Assembly (NCBI GenBank): GCA_009869945.1
Contig: WIXG01000013.1
Span: 248,001 to 312,000 of the forward strand
Source of the DNA: Mesaphorura yosii
Taxonomy: Eukaryota > Arthropoda > Collembola > Poduromorpha > Tullbergiidae
Direction of reading: 5' to 3'
Length of the DNA stretch: 64,000 bases
Shown here: positions 24,801 to 38,412 of the stretch, one piece after another
Position numbering within the stretch: position 1 is the first letter of the stretch
Layout: each line of letters begins with the position of its first letter
Position numbers and translations under genes: made by a program
Notes under the pieces: model-generated
Told to the model about the DNA's origin: nothing
Seen by the model: the letters and a program-made list of their open reading frames with translations, nothing else
Databases searched by the model: none

Positions 24801-27800
24801 TGAGATGCAATTAGAAACATATTCTTCTTTTGCAGCTCCATCATTGAACAAACGTGTCATTCCAAATACTTAAGGTCGTAAATTAATCCAGCACCGTCCA
24901 AACTCTGTCACAAAGTAGAATTTCTAGGCTGCAGACTTTTTTCAAGTTCCAATTTCAGGCTGAGCTCGCTACAATTTTTGGACAACTTCTTCTTAGAGGT
25001 CGCCCACTAATTAATTTTTGTGCAGAATACGCAATCATTTGAGAAGTCAAGTTCAACACGCAGACAGACAGACATAAAAACCCACAAAATAAATATTTTA
25101 ATTTTTTGAGTGATATGTAAATCAGATTTCCATCCCAAAAAAACAAAACCAGATACGAGGTACGAGTCATAAAACTTGAGCACGTTCGTGCTTCAATTAT
25201 TTCAATGAAAAGATGCTAATGCTAATCTCTTAATCAAACGTTCAAATCTAGATGCGATGCGAGTGATGTCATCTTCATTTGTCGTGGTCGTGATCTTCAT
25301 TTTCTTCGTCTTCTGTGCACTTGGTGTCTGCTCTGCGTGAATCCATCTCACAGAATGGTCCAATAATTCAATTCTTAAATTAATTCAGAATAATGAAATC
25401 AAGAAACTATTTTTTGTTCATTTCCTGTTCAACCTCGTCTTCTTGTTCTTGCCATGCGTCAATATACAGTGTTAATGAAATCGCTGTATGGTACAGGACG
25501 AATGACCAATACTAGCAGATTTCCTTGACATTGGCGAACTAATCAACATGTAGATTTGCCTAAATTCTGTCTAATTCTGATTACGTGTTAGTGGAACCCA
25601 ATTAGATCGTGCAAAACTGATCCTTGTAATTTAAATACATCTTCCAATATTAATTGTGGCGAAATTTAGATTTAATGCACTCAGAAACCCATTGCACAAG
25701 ATTCTTCTGTTTTGACACTCCATGCAAATCTCTGCAACATTTCATCCTCCACCAGTCCACAATAAATTACTGTAAATCTTCAACTATGACATTTCTAATG
25801 CGACTGTGACCTTTCTGATTATGTGATGAAGATGATTGAAGACTTGCGTGTATTAACAGCAACAACAAGAAGTTTATCTGTTTACATAAGTTAAGCAGAG
25901 GTTCGAGCACAATACGCATAATAAAATTATCGACTTGAGCGACCACGACAATGGCAGGGCAAGGCGGACAGAGGCTTTTGACTTATTATGTAATCAAAGT
26001 CATAAAGCACCACAGCACGCGATGCGATACGCTGTACGCACGACACATCTTCCACATTCCCATCTCATCATTCTTGTGGCCTGGCTTGGGATTGTAATTT
26101 TGTAATGTCTCATTTCAAGGTTCAAGGAGAATAAAACATTAGTTTACTTTTATGAATGACTTCATGGCTAATAACCTTCTGCATAATGTTCTCATTGACC
26201 AACGCAATTAGCGTCACTATCATCAGCACCACTCTTCAACGAGAAGGTGAAGAGGATCAACTCATTATGCTCGTGTCCAAGTATGGGTCATCTCAATTAT
26301 AAACGAATTAGTATCAATGTGATATAAATCGATTTTTGCGCTGCGTTGAGTTAATTACAATTTTATGAACAAGAATTCTCACTTCTTTACAACCGCAAGA
26401 TAACTGGAGTCAATGGCGTGAATTATTAGACTTACATAATTAACGAGATGAGTAATTGCAATTATGATCGGCCTGAGGCACGGACGACAGTCTCATTAAA
26501 TGTGTACATGCCTGAGAATCCTCAGATAGTGTGAAAGGCGAAAGAGAGAATTCAAGTTCATACTGAAGTTGCTTTTCACACTCATCTCGAAGTTGTTATC
26601 TTGACATTGCTAATTATAGCCTTTTCACAGCTTTAAATTACGATTATGGCTGAGTGGAGTGCATTTGCATGCGCAAAAGCAATCGATCGAGAGTGCTCAA
26701 TGCAATTACTGTTACTCCAAGACGATTTGATTAGATTTTGTGGTGAGCATGGCAAGATTCATGATCACTGTCTGCTTCGTTGTAAGGGAACGTCTGCCCC
26801 TGTGCTGGTGAAACCTGTCACGTAATTTTTAATTCGATAAGCCACAAAACAGCATGATTAGCGTAATTAAATGGTGAATGTGACGGAGAGGCTGCCTGAA
26901 ACTCTATGTTGTGATTTATTCTCCTGCTGTGCCAGTCGTTCAAAATATTTTATTTACACTGTCGGACTCTTTTGTGTGATTCATTGATAAAGGTCATCTT
27001 CATCACAAAATTGCACATATTGCACCGCATGAATGGTATCAAGTGAATGAACTAGAAGAACACATCACCGCTGGCCAAGCTGCTGCCAGCATGCCAACTA
27101 AAATGTTAGAACATGGGTGAGATGTTAAGATGAAGCAGCAAATCTGTCCATCAGCCCCGTCAAACGAGACACGATCTGGCAATTTAGCCTCTTCATTTAT
27201 GGACACGGCATCTTTATTGTCAAGTAGTCGAGTCAAGTTGCAAGCGAATTGAGATAAATGCTTGAAGTGGAAAGGAAATAGGAAATGAACATGCATTATT
27301 TTGGATGGACATGGACACGCATTATGCATGCATGCGTGCAAGATGCAAATTTTAGGCTGAAGACCATCTCGTTTTCAAATTTGACATTCCAATATGACCC
27401 ATGCCGAGCACGGATGATGGATTACGAGATGACAGGCGTTTCCAATGAAAAATGCTCAAATAAATCGCCCTGGAATACAAAAGTACACAATTGGACTCGA
27501 GCATTGTGATCACGGTACTTGAGAATGACAAATTATGATGCAATCATTTGACATTGAAAACTCTCCTCAAAATAACTTTTCCTTGAGGAATTCTAATTTT
27601 TGGGCTGTGAGAAGGTTGTGGACATTGTGAACGTCGCCACGCAAAAATCTCATTAATATCTGTCATGCTTTATCAAGCTATCTCAGATAAGAGCAGGTGA
27701 CATTACAAGAGTTATGAGGAACCGTGCATTTTCTCACACTCTTGTAATTAGCACTGCTTGTAGGAAATGGATTTGCTCGTTGACACAATTAAGAACAAAA

Positions 27801-30800
27801 AGGTGGTTGATTGACCCAGACTACAGACATTGAACCTCCAGGCCTTGAATGCGAAGTCATAAGAAGGACTCCTTAATGTGCGTGAGCGTAAAAATGTCAC
27901 AAGAAAGAGAAGATGTCTTAGTCTTGTCGCCAGCGTTGATTTGGCACGTGATTGTTAATCACAGTTAATCATAGTTGGAGCTAGCACAATTTCATGCACA
28001 AATTCGACCCAACCTAGTTTTCCGACTTACTTGATCACTTGCTCGAATTTGTCATGTTCGCAGTACGCAGAGGAAGAAGCCTTTAAGCTTGACTTCCTCC
28101 TTACACACAGGATCCGGTAGTTCATTAACTAATTAACTATTAACTATGAGGATTTGTTCGGATATAGCACAGAGTATTAACATGTTACGACTAAAGTGGA
28201 CCCATATTCAATGACAATACGAGCATGACTTTGACGGTAGCATGCCCAGATTCGATCAATCAGTCTGTTGAAAAGAACTGAAGGCCTTTAACAAGTTCCG
28301 TCATATGAAGTCGCCATGTCTAAAAATTGAACGGTGAGTATTGACAGTCGGAGTCCATTGTGATCTTGTAAAGGTAAAAGACTGACCACGAACCGTGAAA
28401 ATGTAATCGTGATTGAGGTAGCCGTTGAGCAATTGACAAGAGCTTTATGATGGGCTCATTGAACTAGAACGGAATCTGATAAAACAACTGCGCTCTGCTA
28501 TAATTGGACAAGGTCGAATTTTAAGTGGTCCAATTAACGTCCACTGTTTGTTTGCCAGAATGAATTAGCACCATTTCAAACTTCAAAATGATGGCAAATT
28601 GGCCAAACTTTTGTTTTCTTTCGGCAGTGGCATTCACAATTGACGCCTCTGCACGATAATGTGGGCCATTGTTATGCCATAAATTAAATATTATTTTATT
28701 TTGGCATTGTCACTCAATATTATTAGCACCAACAACATTAGCGAGTTTCTGTCGGTTTTTGTTTTGGGATTGCACAATGCGATAACAATCCAACCTATGC
28801 TCAGAACGTGGCAGCACGAATGAAATTAATAATGAGAACAAAAATTATGAATGAAAATTCACATTTGCCAAAAATGTGGCGTTGATTTTGAGTGACATGT
28901 GATGTTTATGCGTGATAGTGATAATGATAATGATCGCATCTGCAATTAGCAAATGCAAAGTAATTGAGATCAATAACGAACTCAGAAAGGATTCGAATGC
29001 TTGAAATAGAAAGAACTAATTAATCGTTGAATTAATCTTCGCCATGCAGTAAATTCTCACGTTCTTTCTTTTGCAGATGTGGAATGGAAGAGAATTTAGT
29101 CCGAAAAATTATGCAATCAGTACCTAAAACTTGAGTCGCGTACCAGCCCGACAAGTTACTTAGCGCGCAGAGACATCAAAATATTTGACAATTAATTAAC
29201 ATGCACAATTCGGGAGCAACCAGCCATGACAAAATTATGTAATGTGAAACGAAAACATGACGAAGGTTTTATCACAGTGCGGTACACGAGAAAACTGTGC
29301 TATTCGGTGCACAGTAAAACATGTGTTTACAAAGATGAAGACAGCGGCGGTGGAATCCCACCGTATCCATTCATTCCTTAATGTCTAATTTGGCGATTTG
29401 TATTTGAGAAGACTTGAAGATAACAGTGATTAAATTATGACAGCAAAATATATCGCAGCCTGCCAAACAAAGTAGCCAACCTCTACGTCGACGGGTCGAC
29501 GTGTTCGTGAAAAGTAGTCGCTGATGATGTTGAGTGATGGAAATGTGTCACTACGCCAGCCAACCGCTCAGCAGCAGCCGACGCAAAACGCAACTTATAA
29601 ATGGGCAAATAAATTTTGTATGCCCAAAGCGATGTAGCTCATTCGATTTTAATGGATTTCTGAAGCGTATTATTTACTAAAACAAGTAAACGGAGATTCA
29701 TTCCCGTAATTATGTAATGTGTACTTCGTACAATATACAATTTATTGGCAAGCTCACAAGAATCGATGCAAATGAAATAAATTGTCATTCGGTTAGTCAG
29801 ATGGATGCATTTTAACATCAAATAATTTGTAACAAAGACAATTTCTTGATTTGTAAAGGACAACGTCACAGCTTGATTATCGCGTGGCGCAGCAAAGCGT
29901 TCACCTTTGCTGAACTGAGTTGTGATAAATTATTCATTAAATGTTTGATGGATGAACTTTGCCTAATAGATTGTTTTCATCATCACGGCACAGTCAGCCC
30001 AGCCAACAAATGGTCGAGATCACAGTGACAGCAATGATGAAAACTCATTTATAAAGTTAACTAGATGCGCAGCGCACATATTTGCATATCACATCGCTTC
30101 ACGTCACGTGTGACGGCGGCCCTGCAGGCAGTAGCGAAATTGTAATGAATTTGATTCTGAGCAGTTTGATTGCCTTGATTTTTGATTCTGCCCTTTATCC
30201 ATTTTGGGACTTTGTTTTGATGAATGTGCTTGTGCTTGGTTTGTTTTGCTTTATTCAGTCAGTCAATCATTTGTTGGAAGTGTATACAAATCATTGCGTT
30301 TCAGTATCAGTATCGTTTGCGAGTTTGTACGCTGGAATTCCATGAGCTTAATTAGATCTGCCTAACAAACACATGGCCTCTTCAGTTTCACGTAGAGCAA
30401 TTTCATGCGACATGAAGGCTTAGGTCTCTGAGCTCGTAAATCTTGTGGCTACTAGTTTGTTGACGGAATAATGAGCATTAAGCATAAATCTCTACCCTGA
30501 GAGAAGTCACGACTTAGCGGGAGAGGTCAAAGAAAAAGGCAAGTACGCAATTATGGAAATAAAATTATATGAAATTAATGTCTAATTAATTAAGTTGTGC
30601 TCTTCTCAGCATTACATAACGTTCATTGCACTGCACGATTTTCGCATTTTAATTGCAGTGAGCGTGTTTAATGCTCAAACAATAAAGCACCGTGTTCGAT
30701 CCAGGAGTAATAATCATAACTTTGATTGGATTTATGATGTGCACTTTAACTAAACCAAGGCGAGGCAGTCCAAAGTGAATGAATTACCCTGTTCAGACGC

Positions 30801-33800
30801 AATTGTGACGAATTCTCAATGTACAGACGTCCTAAATTGATTATTAGCCACAAAATTTGGATTTTGAGGTGCGCTGGCTGAAAAGCACAAATTATAAATT
30901 TTGCATCTTGCCGAGCGTTTCATCGAAGTCATTGTTGATTACAAATTCAACACGGTAGAAAGGATCAAAGAGCATTCCATATCCATATCAGAATCATTGC
31001 AGAGATTAGCTTCTCAGCGGCAACGATTAGCATAATGCGTGGTAATTGACGTTTGACGAGGACGGAGCATCGTTCACTTCATTGTTATTCGAAGCAGGTT
31101 CTACTCGTGCTCATCTTCATCGCATCGCATCTTCGTGGCCGCTTCTTCTTGAGCTGTAATGTTGAATTGGAGCTGATACATAATTTAGCATAAATTCATA
31201 ATTTGTACTTCCAGACCAGACTGGTTGACCACGAAATCTGTCGCTTCTACTTCCATTCGTCCGTGCGTGCGTGAATACTTGTGTTCGTGATTTATAGAAA
31301 GAGGAAGTAAATGAGCAGGCATTAAAAATAAATACTATTTTAATTGTTCTGCTGCACTGCACAGGGAATTAAAGTGGCTTGCATTATAATTACATCCTTT
31401 TATGGAATCACGGTCAGAATTCCTTCAAAAATCTTGTAATGAGGAGAGCACGACTGTAAATTATGGAATAAACAAAAATACAAATGGCTTGGTAGCTTTT
31501 GCCTACTTTTGTGATTTTTGTTTTGTGTTTATTGGTGATCCTCGCTGAACTTAATTTGATTAATATTTGCGAATGAGTCAATCAGTTCACGAAATTCATT
31601 GCTACCCTACTCATACTCACGGACCAAAGGTGACGTAAAGTACGAGCACTTCTAACACATTGCAGCCGACTGCTTAATGACTGCTTGCTTGATTGGTCAG
31701 AGGTCAATCATGAGTTAAAGTTTCGTGTTCCTCGTCGTGACCAAACCTTACATTGCAACGCTGCTAAAGAGCTTTCCGCAAGCTTTTCCTGTATGATTAG
31801 CCGGGTTGGTGGTTGCATGTCGTAAGGCAACACCAAGTGGCAGCGTGGCAGCACAGTGCCAGTTGCCAACCAGCATGACCATCATCTCGCGTCTTGCCGG
31901 CATGATTCGTTTAGGCAATTAGCGGTTCTTGACTCTGACTGGCGTGGCTGTGGCGCTGGTGGTGTGTTGATCTTGGGTAATAAGGTAACGGTGCTAATAA
32001 GCGGTTGCCTGTACAAATGAACAGTCCGCATGACTAATTAGCTGCCCATTATGTCAAGATGGAGATGCGCAACCGAAGAAAACCGCTGCCGCGCTGTGTC
32101 AGTCATTTACTCATTTTAAGATCATTATTCCTGCGGACTGCGGATTACTCAAATCAAACTGGCGTTTGCTCAGTTTACTGCAATTCAAATTCGTTAAGTT
32201 GACATTGATGGATTCAAAATGTCCCAAGTTACACTTGCACAATGAGATTCGGACATATAATTGCTATTGTAATCCTCGACAGGAACTTGAGCACAAACAT
32301 AGCATGGAGTGTTCAGTTTTCAACTACGTTGACATTCCACGGGCAAAAGCTGGAATTTCAGACTTGAAAGTGAGTGATGACCTTGTTTCAGTTCTGAAAC
32401 TTGAATTGGAATGCGCGTGCTGCAATAGTAACTAATTTATCGGGTACTTAACAGTGGCTTTAATAACTTCTTAACAGGCAGGCATACAATTTCCCCACTT
32501 GCACATTGTGCTGCATAGGGAGAATAATCGCTATTCATGACCTCGTTGACCCAATCATCATAAATTCTTCTCAAATACGCATTAATTGCACTCACGCACA
32601 TTGACAAAAATGCAGGCAAAACGTTAGAATTTTGAAAGGCCAAAGCCAAAGTCAAGCCAAGAACCAAAGTCGAAATACAAAATGCGAAATGCAGCAGAAA
32701 ATCCTTAAAACAGGTTAAACAAAATCTCTGACAAGTTGTACGCAGTGTTTACGTTTTTATGCCCAGCGAAAGAATTTCGACATGTTATACCAGTCACTCA
32801 CTCCGCGATGCTCTCCACGCTGCAAAAACTCTTATTTTAATCATCCACAACAAAGCCAGAAGAATTACATCAGACAGAGTGTAAGCTTTACACAAAATTT
32901 TCACAATAGTTTTGTCTTGTCTCGATCTTGTCTGCCAATTGCCGTGTTATGTGTTAATAATTAATGATAATAAATCGTTTTCGTATTCACGCGGTGTGCG
33001 CGCCGAACGAAAACAAACGAAGCCTGTGACGAAGCAGCAGAAAAGCAACAGACCCACGACCCTTCGCAGCTCAAGTGGCTTGACGACTTTGGACTCAGCG
33101 CGGCGAGTCAGTCACCGGCTTGCGCAAGATTTTATCATTGCCAATGTCTGACCGACCGACCGCGAGGCGGCTGGGTCACAATTGGCCAATTGCGTGTTTG
33201 GCAGGATGATTCTTTGGCAGGTTTGAGTGGCAGAAAGTAAATACTCCGAGTCTTCAATTCCACTCCAAATTACTGTAATTGATTGGAATTATTTTATTGT
33301 TTCGCGAAAAAGTTAAGAAAATTACCCCAAATCATACGCATCGCAATAATCATTTCGTGCAATGTCTGGTTGACCATTTTCTGCGTCCGCAAGATCGCAT
33401 CTGCCCTGCCGATAATCATGCAGTTTTGGTGTCAAACATGATAAGTTGCTGGGGAATATTTTATCAACCAGCCATAATCAAAGGTGTGATGTAATTACAT
33501 TTGTGATTGTTGTCGGACAATAAAACAATGCAAAACATACGTCGAACATGAACATGAACGAGTGCACCCGATTTGCCATTTCATTGATTTCAATGAATGT
33601 GATCTTGTAATCATACGATTATCATAAATTACTGCCAGACTTAAGCAGATTCGATTAGTCGAATTGTAAATCTGATTACACGCGATACGCAATTCGCAAT
33701 TCTGTTTACCTCAAAAATGCAAATGAGATTCCAAAATGTGTGTAAACTACCCTGACACACAATTTCGCACGCACGCTTAAAAATGAGACGATCTTTTAAT

Positions 33801-36800
33801 TGGCTCATAAAATGGCAAGAGAAGAGAAGAATGACAAAAATTCGAAGGGGAGGGTTCACCGCAACGTTTATTGCGTCCGCACTGGCAGCGAGTAGCCAAT
33901 TGAATTTTTATACAGGTTTGGGTTTGCAAAATACAGAATTTTAATAGCGTCTTTTCCCAACAAGTTGGCATTCTTTTTCTGTGAATACGGAAACCTGGCT
34001 GGGCTGTAGCTGGCTTGGTTTTGATTGTAATTGTACAAGCGTACGAGTGACAGCATACTTAAAGCGTGTGTTGGAGGTATCTTGCATTGTGTGCTCTCGG
34101 ACGATTACCATTCACAATTACGTTATTGCTCAGGCACGCTGGTCATCGCAATCATAAATAAAATGACAGGGCGATTAAAATTTTGATGATTGGGTAACAT
34201 GAAACAAGAATGACGATGCGGTTGCGGACTTTGAACTTACTGCAGATTTTTAAATGGAAGTACAGCTCGCTTCATGGATAACTAAAATTCTTTATAGTGA
34301 CATCCGACACGATTGTCTGCGAAGTGATGAAAATTGAGACGTTCATCTTGTGCAATTAAGTACGTCGCGTTCTTACAATGCCTTTCTGCAGACTATAAAT
34401 CTGAGATGAAACTTGATACAACACGAAACACAAGTTAAGATTATTCTGTGTTGAAATATTCAGCTGCTTCTTCATTTAGGTTTCCTATTTCAATGATCTT
34501 TTAGGGAACGAAATTGTGAAATGCAATTAATTGTTGTCGCCTTTCTTCACTACGCAGTCGTTCCCAAAAATAACATTTGAGAAGTGACTTCAATGCTACG
34601 AAGTTCACGCGTAGGATGTGCGTTTATTTTGGTTCTCCTATCAGTATGGGTCAGGAATGCCAGCTTCTACCAAAATAGCCCATTTAGAACTGATGATACT
34701 GTTTCAAGAAACAATCGCTTTATTTTACTGCCTCGCCCCAAAAAAGGAGGAATTTGCCCAAATTGGGAGACATTTTATGAAATATACAGTCTTTATGATT
34801 CTCAGACATAAAATGTTGGACCAGGCAATGTTATGACTCATAATGCCAAAAAAGTAATGCTGGGAGAAAATATATTTCAAGTAAAAACACCCCGGTTGAT
34901 AAAATATGTTTGGGTGAAGTCATGTCAAGTAAACATTATGTTAGGACACATGATCTTTTAGAATTTAATTACAGATGAGATACCAAGTTACATACGATTA
35001 ACTCTTTCCCTGGTCACTGAAAAACGTTGTCAGTTACACAGAGGCCATTGAAATGACCACAATAAAGGGGTAGAAGTTCATGCCAAGTTGCAAAAGGGCG
35101 AACAATTACTTGGTCATACTCGTGAGAAATTCAATCTCGCAAAACAAAGTAAAGGAGACAGTGGAAAAATTAACTAGTATTAACAATCCAGTCAAAGAGG
35201 CAAATATTTCTTTTTTTAAATTAGATTTTTCTGTAACGGGATTTGTGATTTGCATTAATATTACTTGATATATTTGTGTTTTGGCATTAGTTTTAGCAGG
35301 ATTACATGTCCGCTAACATATTCTGTCCACAGCATTACTTTTTTTTAGTATTATTAGTCAACATTTTTTGTCTTGATACACAAATTTACTGCTTAAGGTG
35401 TTGGGAAGACTTGTGACATATGTTTGAGTTGTAAAACGTATGTAATGTCGTGTTCTACGTAATCCAAACCCATGCGTCGTTGTAATCAGATCGTACACTG
35501 CCATTTTGCAATGGCTTTCCTGACCTGTTGTGGGTTACACTGGAAAGTAAGTCATTTTGCAAGCTGAGGAATTTTTCATTTCAAAATTGATCTTCTGGCG
35601 CCCACACTTTCATCCAATTATATTTGGAATTGACATTTTGGCACGCGTACTTGACGCGTGTTCAAGTCTCGAAATCATTGAAATGGATCTGCTCTCAAAT
35701 TGAAGAAATTGCGCCTTTGAAGACATTGACATCACGAGAACATGACACATGAACGTGTTTTTCATTTAATAATCGCGTTTCGATGCTAATCTTGACATTT
35801 GCGCATCAAGTGAAATGTCGCGCCAGCCATTACACGCCAGGAATGTCATTCTCGAGCACTGATGATGCCAATTTTATTAGCACTTTAGGCCAGATTGTGC
35901 GCTTGTAGTGCTCAGGTGAAAAGCCTTCCATCCTGAGCATGACTGCAGAGCGTGACCGCTATAAATTTGCCGAAGAAATGCGCCATGCCGTGATGTAATT
36001 GAACATGTTACGAGTGCTATCTCGTAACTGGCAATAGATTAAAGTCTAATTATTTATACGTCGCGTCATTGCATTATTCTTGGCCAGCATAAAATCTCAT
36101 AGTTTTCAGCGTGTAAATAATAATTCATTCTGTATTGCCGAGTCTCTGCTGTTTTGATGACAATTTTTTCATCTTATCGTCCTCCTTTGTTTGCGAAGAA
36201 GATTTATGTGATGAATTATATTGTCAACTGGCGTGTCTTAGGTTGCTTGGATTAGACGTGCGGGTTTGTTTCATTTTAGTTTTGTGTGCTGTTACAATAT
36301 ATACTTACAGGACAGCAGGACGTTGGAGAAAACAAGAGAATCCAGTTGAGATCCAGACACAAAACCATTTTTCACGTTTGGACGCTCGAAAGCAATAAAG
36401 TGTTCAAGTTTTGATTTCAAAGTTGAGAAGACAAAACAGCTAAAACCCAGTCCTGACATCCTGAACTTTGTATGAAGCAGCCATCAACTTTCGATAAGAA
36501 GGTATTCACATTTCAAATTGCATCACACGGCGCAGCGCAGATGCGCAATCAGATTCTTTTGTCCCAGCTGAAATGTAATGCAAGTAAAGTGAAAAAGAAG
36601 TGTCCAATGACTCATTGACCTGGTTGGTTTTGTACCAAAGCACTCATCAACGCAAATAGTTCATATTTGGCAGGCTCGCAGAATTGAAATCAAATCAAGC
36701 TGAAGTGGTTGTGCAGTGATTTTGCAAAACATAAAGTGATTTTATTAATTAATCACTCACGACGAGGTTTAACTGCTTATAATGAAGGAAGCTGCGGTGC

Positions 36801-38213
36801 AGTAGTATTAAAAGTATGCCCTTAAGAATATTACGATTGTGTAAATACTACCGCTCAACACATCATCAACTCTTATGAAAGTGAAATAGGATCAAACATG
36901 TGCAATCAAGCATCCCGAACGCTGAACATCTTCAACTCAGTAATGATTTATCTGAAGCAGCAGGAAGCAATGCTTTCAATGGTTAAAACAGTTTCATGGC
37001 CAGTTGGTCAGTTCTTACTCTTCAATTTTCAATGCTCTATTTTCAAGATGCTAATTATGAGAATTGTGCACATTTCATGGACTCAATTCACGAATCATGC
37101 GTGGATGCGTCTTAACTAATTTGATTTTGATCCCATTTCACGTTTCACTGTGACCGGCGGTTGTCGTACAAAGGGACTCATTTAAATTACATAAAATCTA
37201 AGCATGGGCGCCAGCCAGTCAACAACATTGTATAATTTTTTTTCGTTTCTTCAAGCAAAAAATGCTGCTACTGTGATGTAATGAACGCTTTTTGTATGTA
37301 ATACCTTGTACAATAAAATACGTATGCAAAAGAAAGTCTTATTGCAGACATACTCGAGCTATTATTGCGACTCCCTTCTCATTTACGCGCCACTTGACTC
37401 ATTAAAATTTTTGACAAAACTCCACGAATTGGGAATTTAATTTTATACACACACAGGTTAAGCGAAACAGTTGAACTAAAAAACTTACACAATTGCAGCA
37501 GCCAACATTTGGCATTTGGCTAAATTTACTTGCTGTCGTTACAATGTCGCTTCGCATTTATGCGCGAGTTGCCATATTTTACTAACACATGTAAAAAAAC
37601 GACCATTTAAAGTCAAAGCTTCTTTTGACTCATCGCTAATAACTCTGTTTAATTGCAAGTTAATATCCCTGTTACGGAGTCAGGCACCAGTTCATAAGTG
37701 CGCGTTGTGTAACACGAGCCATAAATGACGAAATATGGGCATTATTTTTTAATTTGCTAACCATAAACGTCAGCCGCCTTTGTCCGTGGTCGTAACGGGC
37801 AACACGCCGAGAGGCCAGACAAACTGAAGTTTTAGTTGCTTAATTCATCCTTCATTGTTTGCAGTCGTCTCATAAAACGCCTAATGCAAAAACATTCTTG
37901 TCAGATACATAAGACGTAAGAGATAATTTGGAAGATCCTAGTTTTAAACCTGGGCCAACCAAACTCCACCATAAACAACAAAATTATATGCGATAAAAAT
38001 TCAACACAGAATTCTGGCAAAAGCTCTGTTGTAATTCGGCCAGGACCGGATCTGAATTTTTTGTGCATTTAACTTTGATCTTTGGAAATCCACTCAAGTA
38101 ATGCTCATTAGCAGTGAATTAATAAACAAACGAAATGTAGCATCCTGGTGAGTATTTTACATGCTTGGGTTACGTTTCTTGATGTTATGATATTGCAACA
38201 CAGTGGACTTTAC
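21846..38213. other. Long gene-poor region (16 kb)
   Basis: I find no convincing multi-exon gene. The longest frame, 23864-24313 on the minus strand (149 codons), is near the chance expectation and has no domain. A 73-codon frame at 34593-34811 (+) begins with a signal-peptide-like stretch, and a minus-strand frame at 32437-32667 is hydrophobic at its start; neither has supporting context. No tandem array, terminal inverted repeats or transposase-like frame was noticed. Confidence 0.5.
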
Positions 38214-38412
38214 CTTCGTTCGGCCCATTACGAAGATCGCATCTGTACTGGAGTTTTTTACGGTTAAGTGCTTCTACGGATGCGGATTTCATTTCTTCAT
38301 CGGCTAAGCAAGTCTCAGCTTGCCCCTCGTGCTTTTCTCGTGCTCGGCGAACCGGAAATAATCCTGAGATTCGGAAAACTCTCAACGCGTTCAATTCGAG
38401 TACGACTTTCAT
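38214..38412 (-). CDS. Orphan putative first coding exon
   Basis: An ATG at 38412 opens 66 codons of hydrophilic, coding-like sequence, including REKHEGQAETCLADEEMK and ALNRKKLQYRCDLRNGPNE. It runs into a good donor, GAAG|GTAAAG, at 38213 (phase 1). I could not find its next exon. The acceptor just before the ILK-motif gene's ATG would put this exon in the wrong frame, so it is probably not part of that coding sequence as modelled. It may be the 5' exon of a gene continuing left, or a chance frame. Confidence 0.3.

Noticed and set aside
32437-32667. Minus-strand frame with a hydrophobic start
   Set aside because: There is no ATG anywhere in the open frame back to the preceding stop, and no partner exon was found.
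34440-35480. Stretch with somewhat different texture, suspected decayed transposon
   Set aside because: No terminal repeats, target duplication or transposase-like peptide could be seen.
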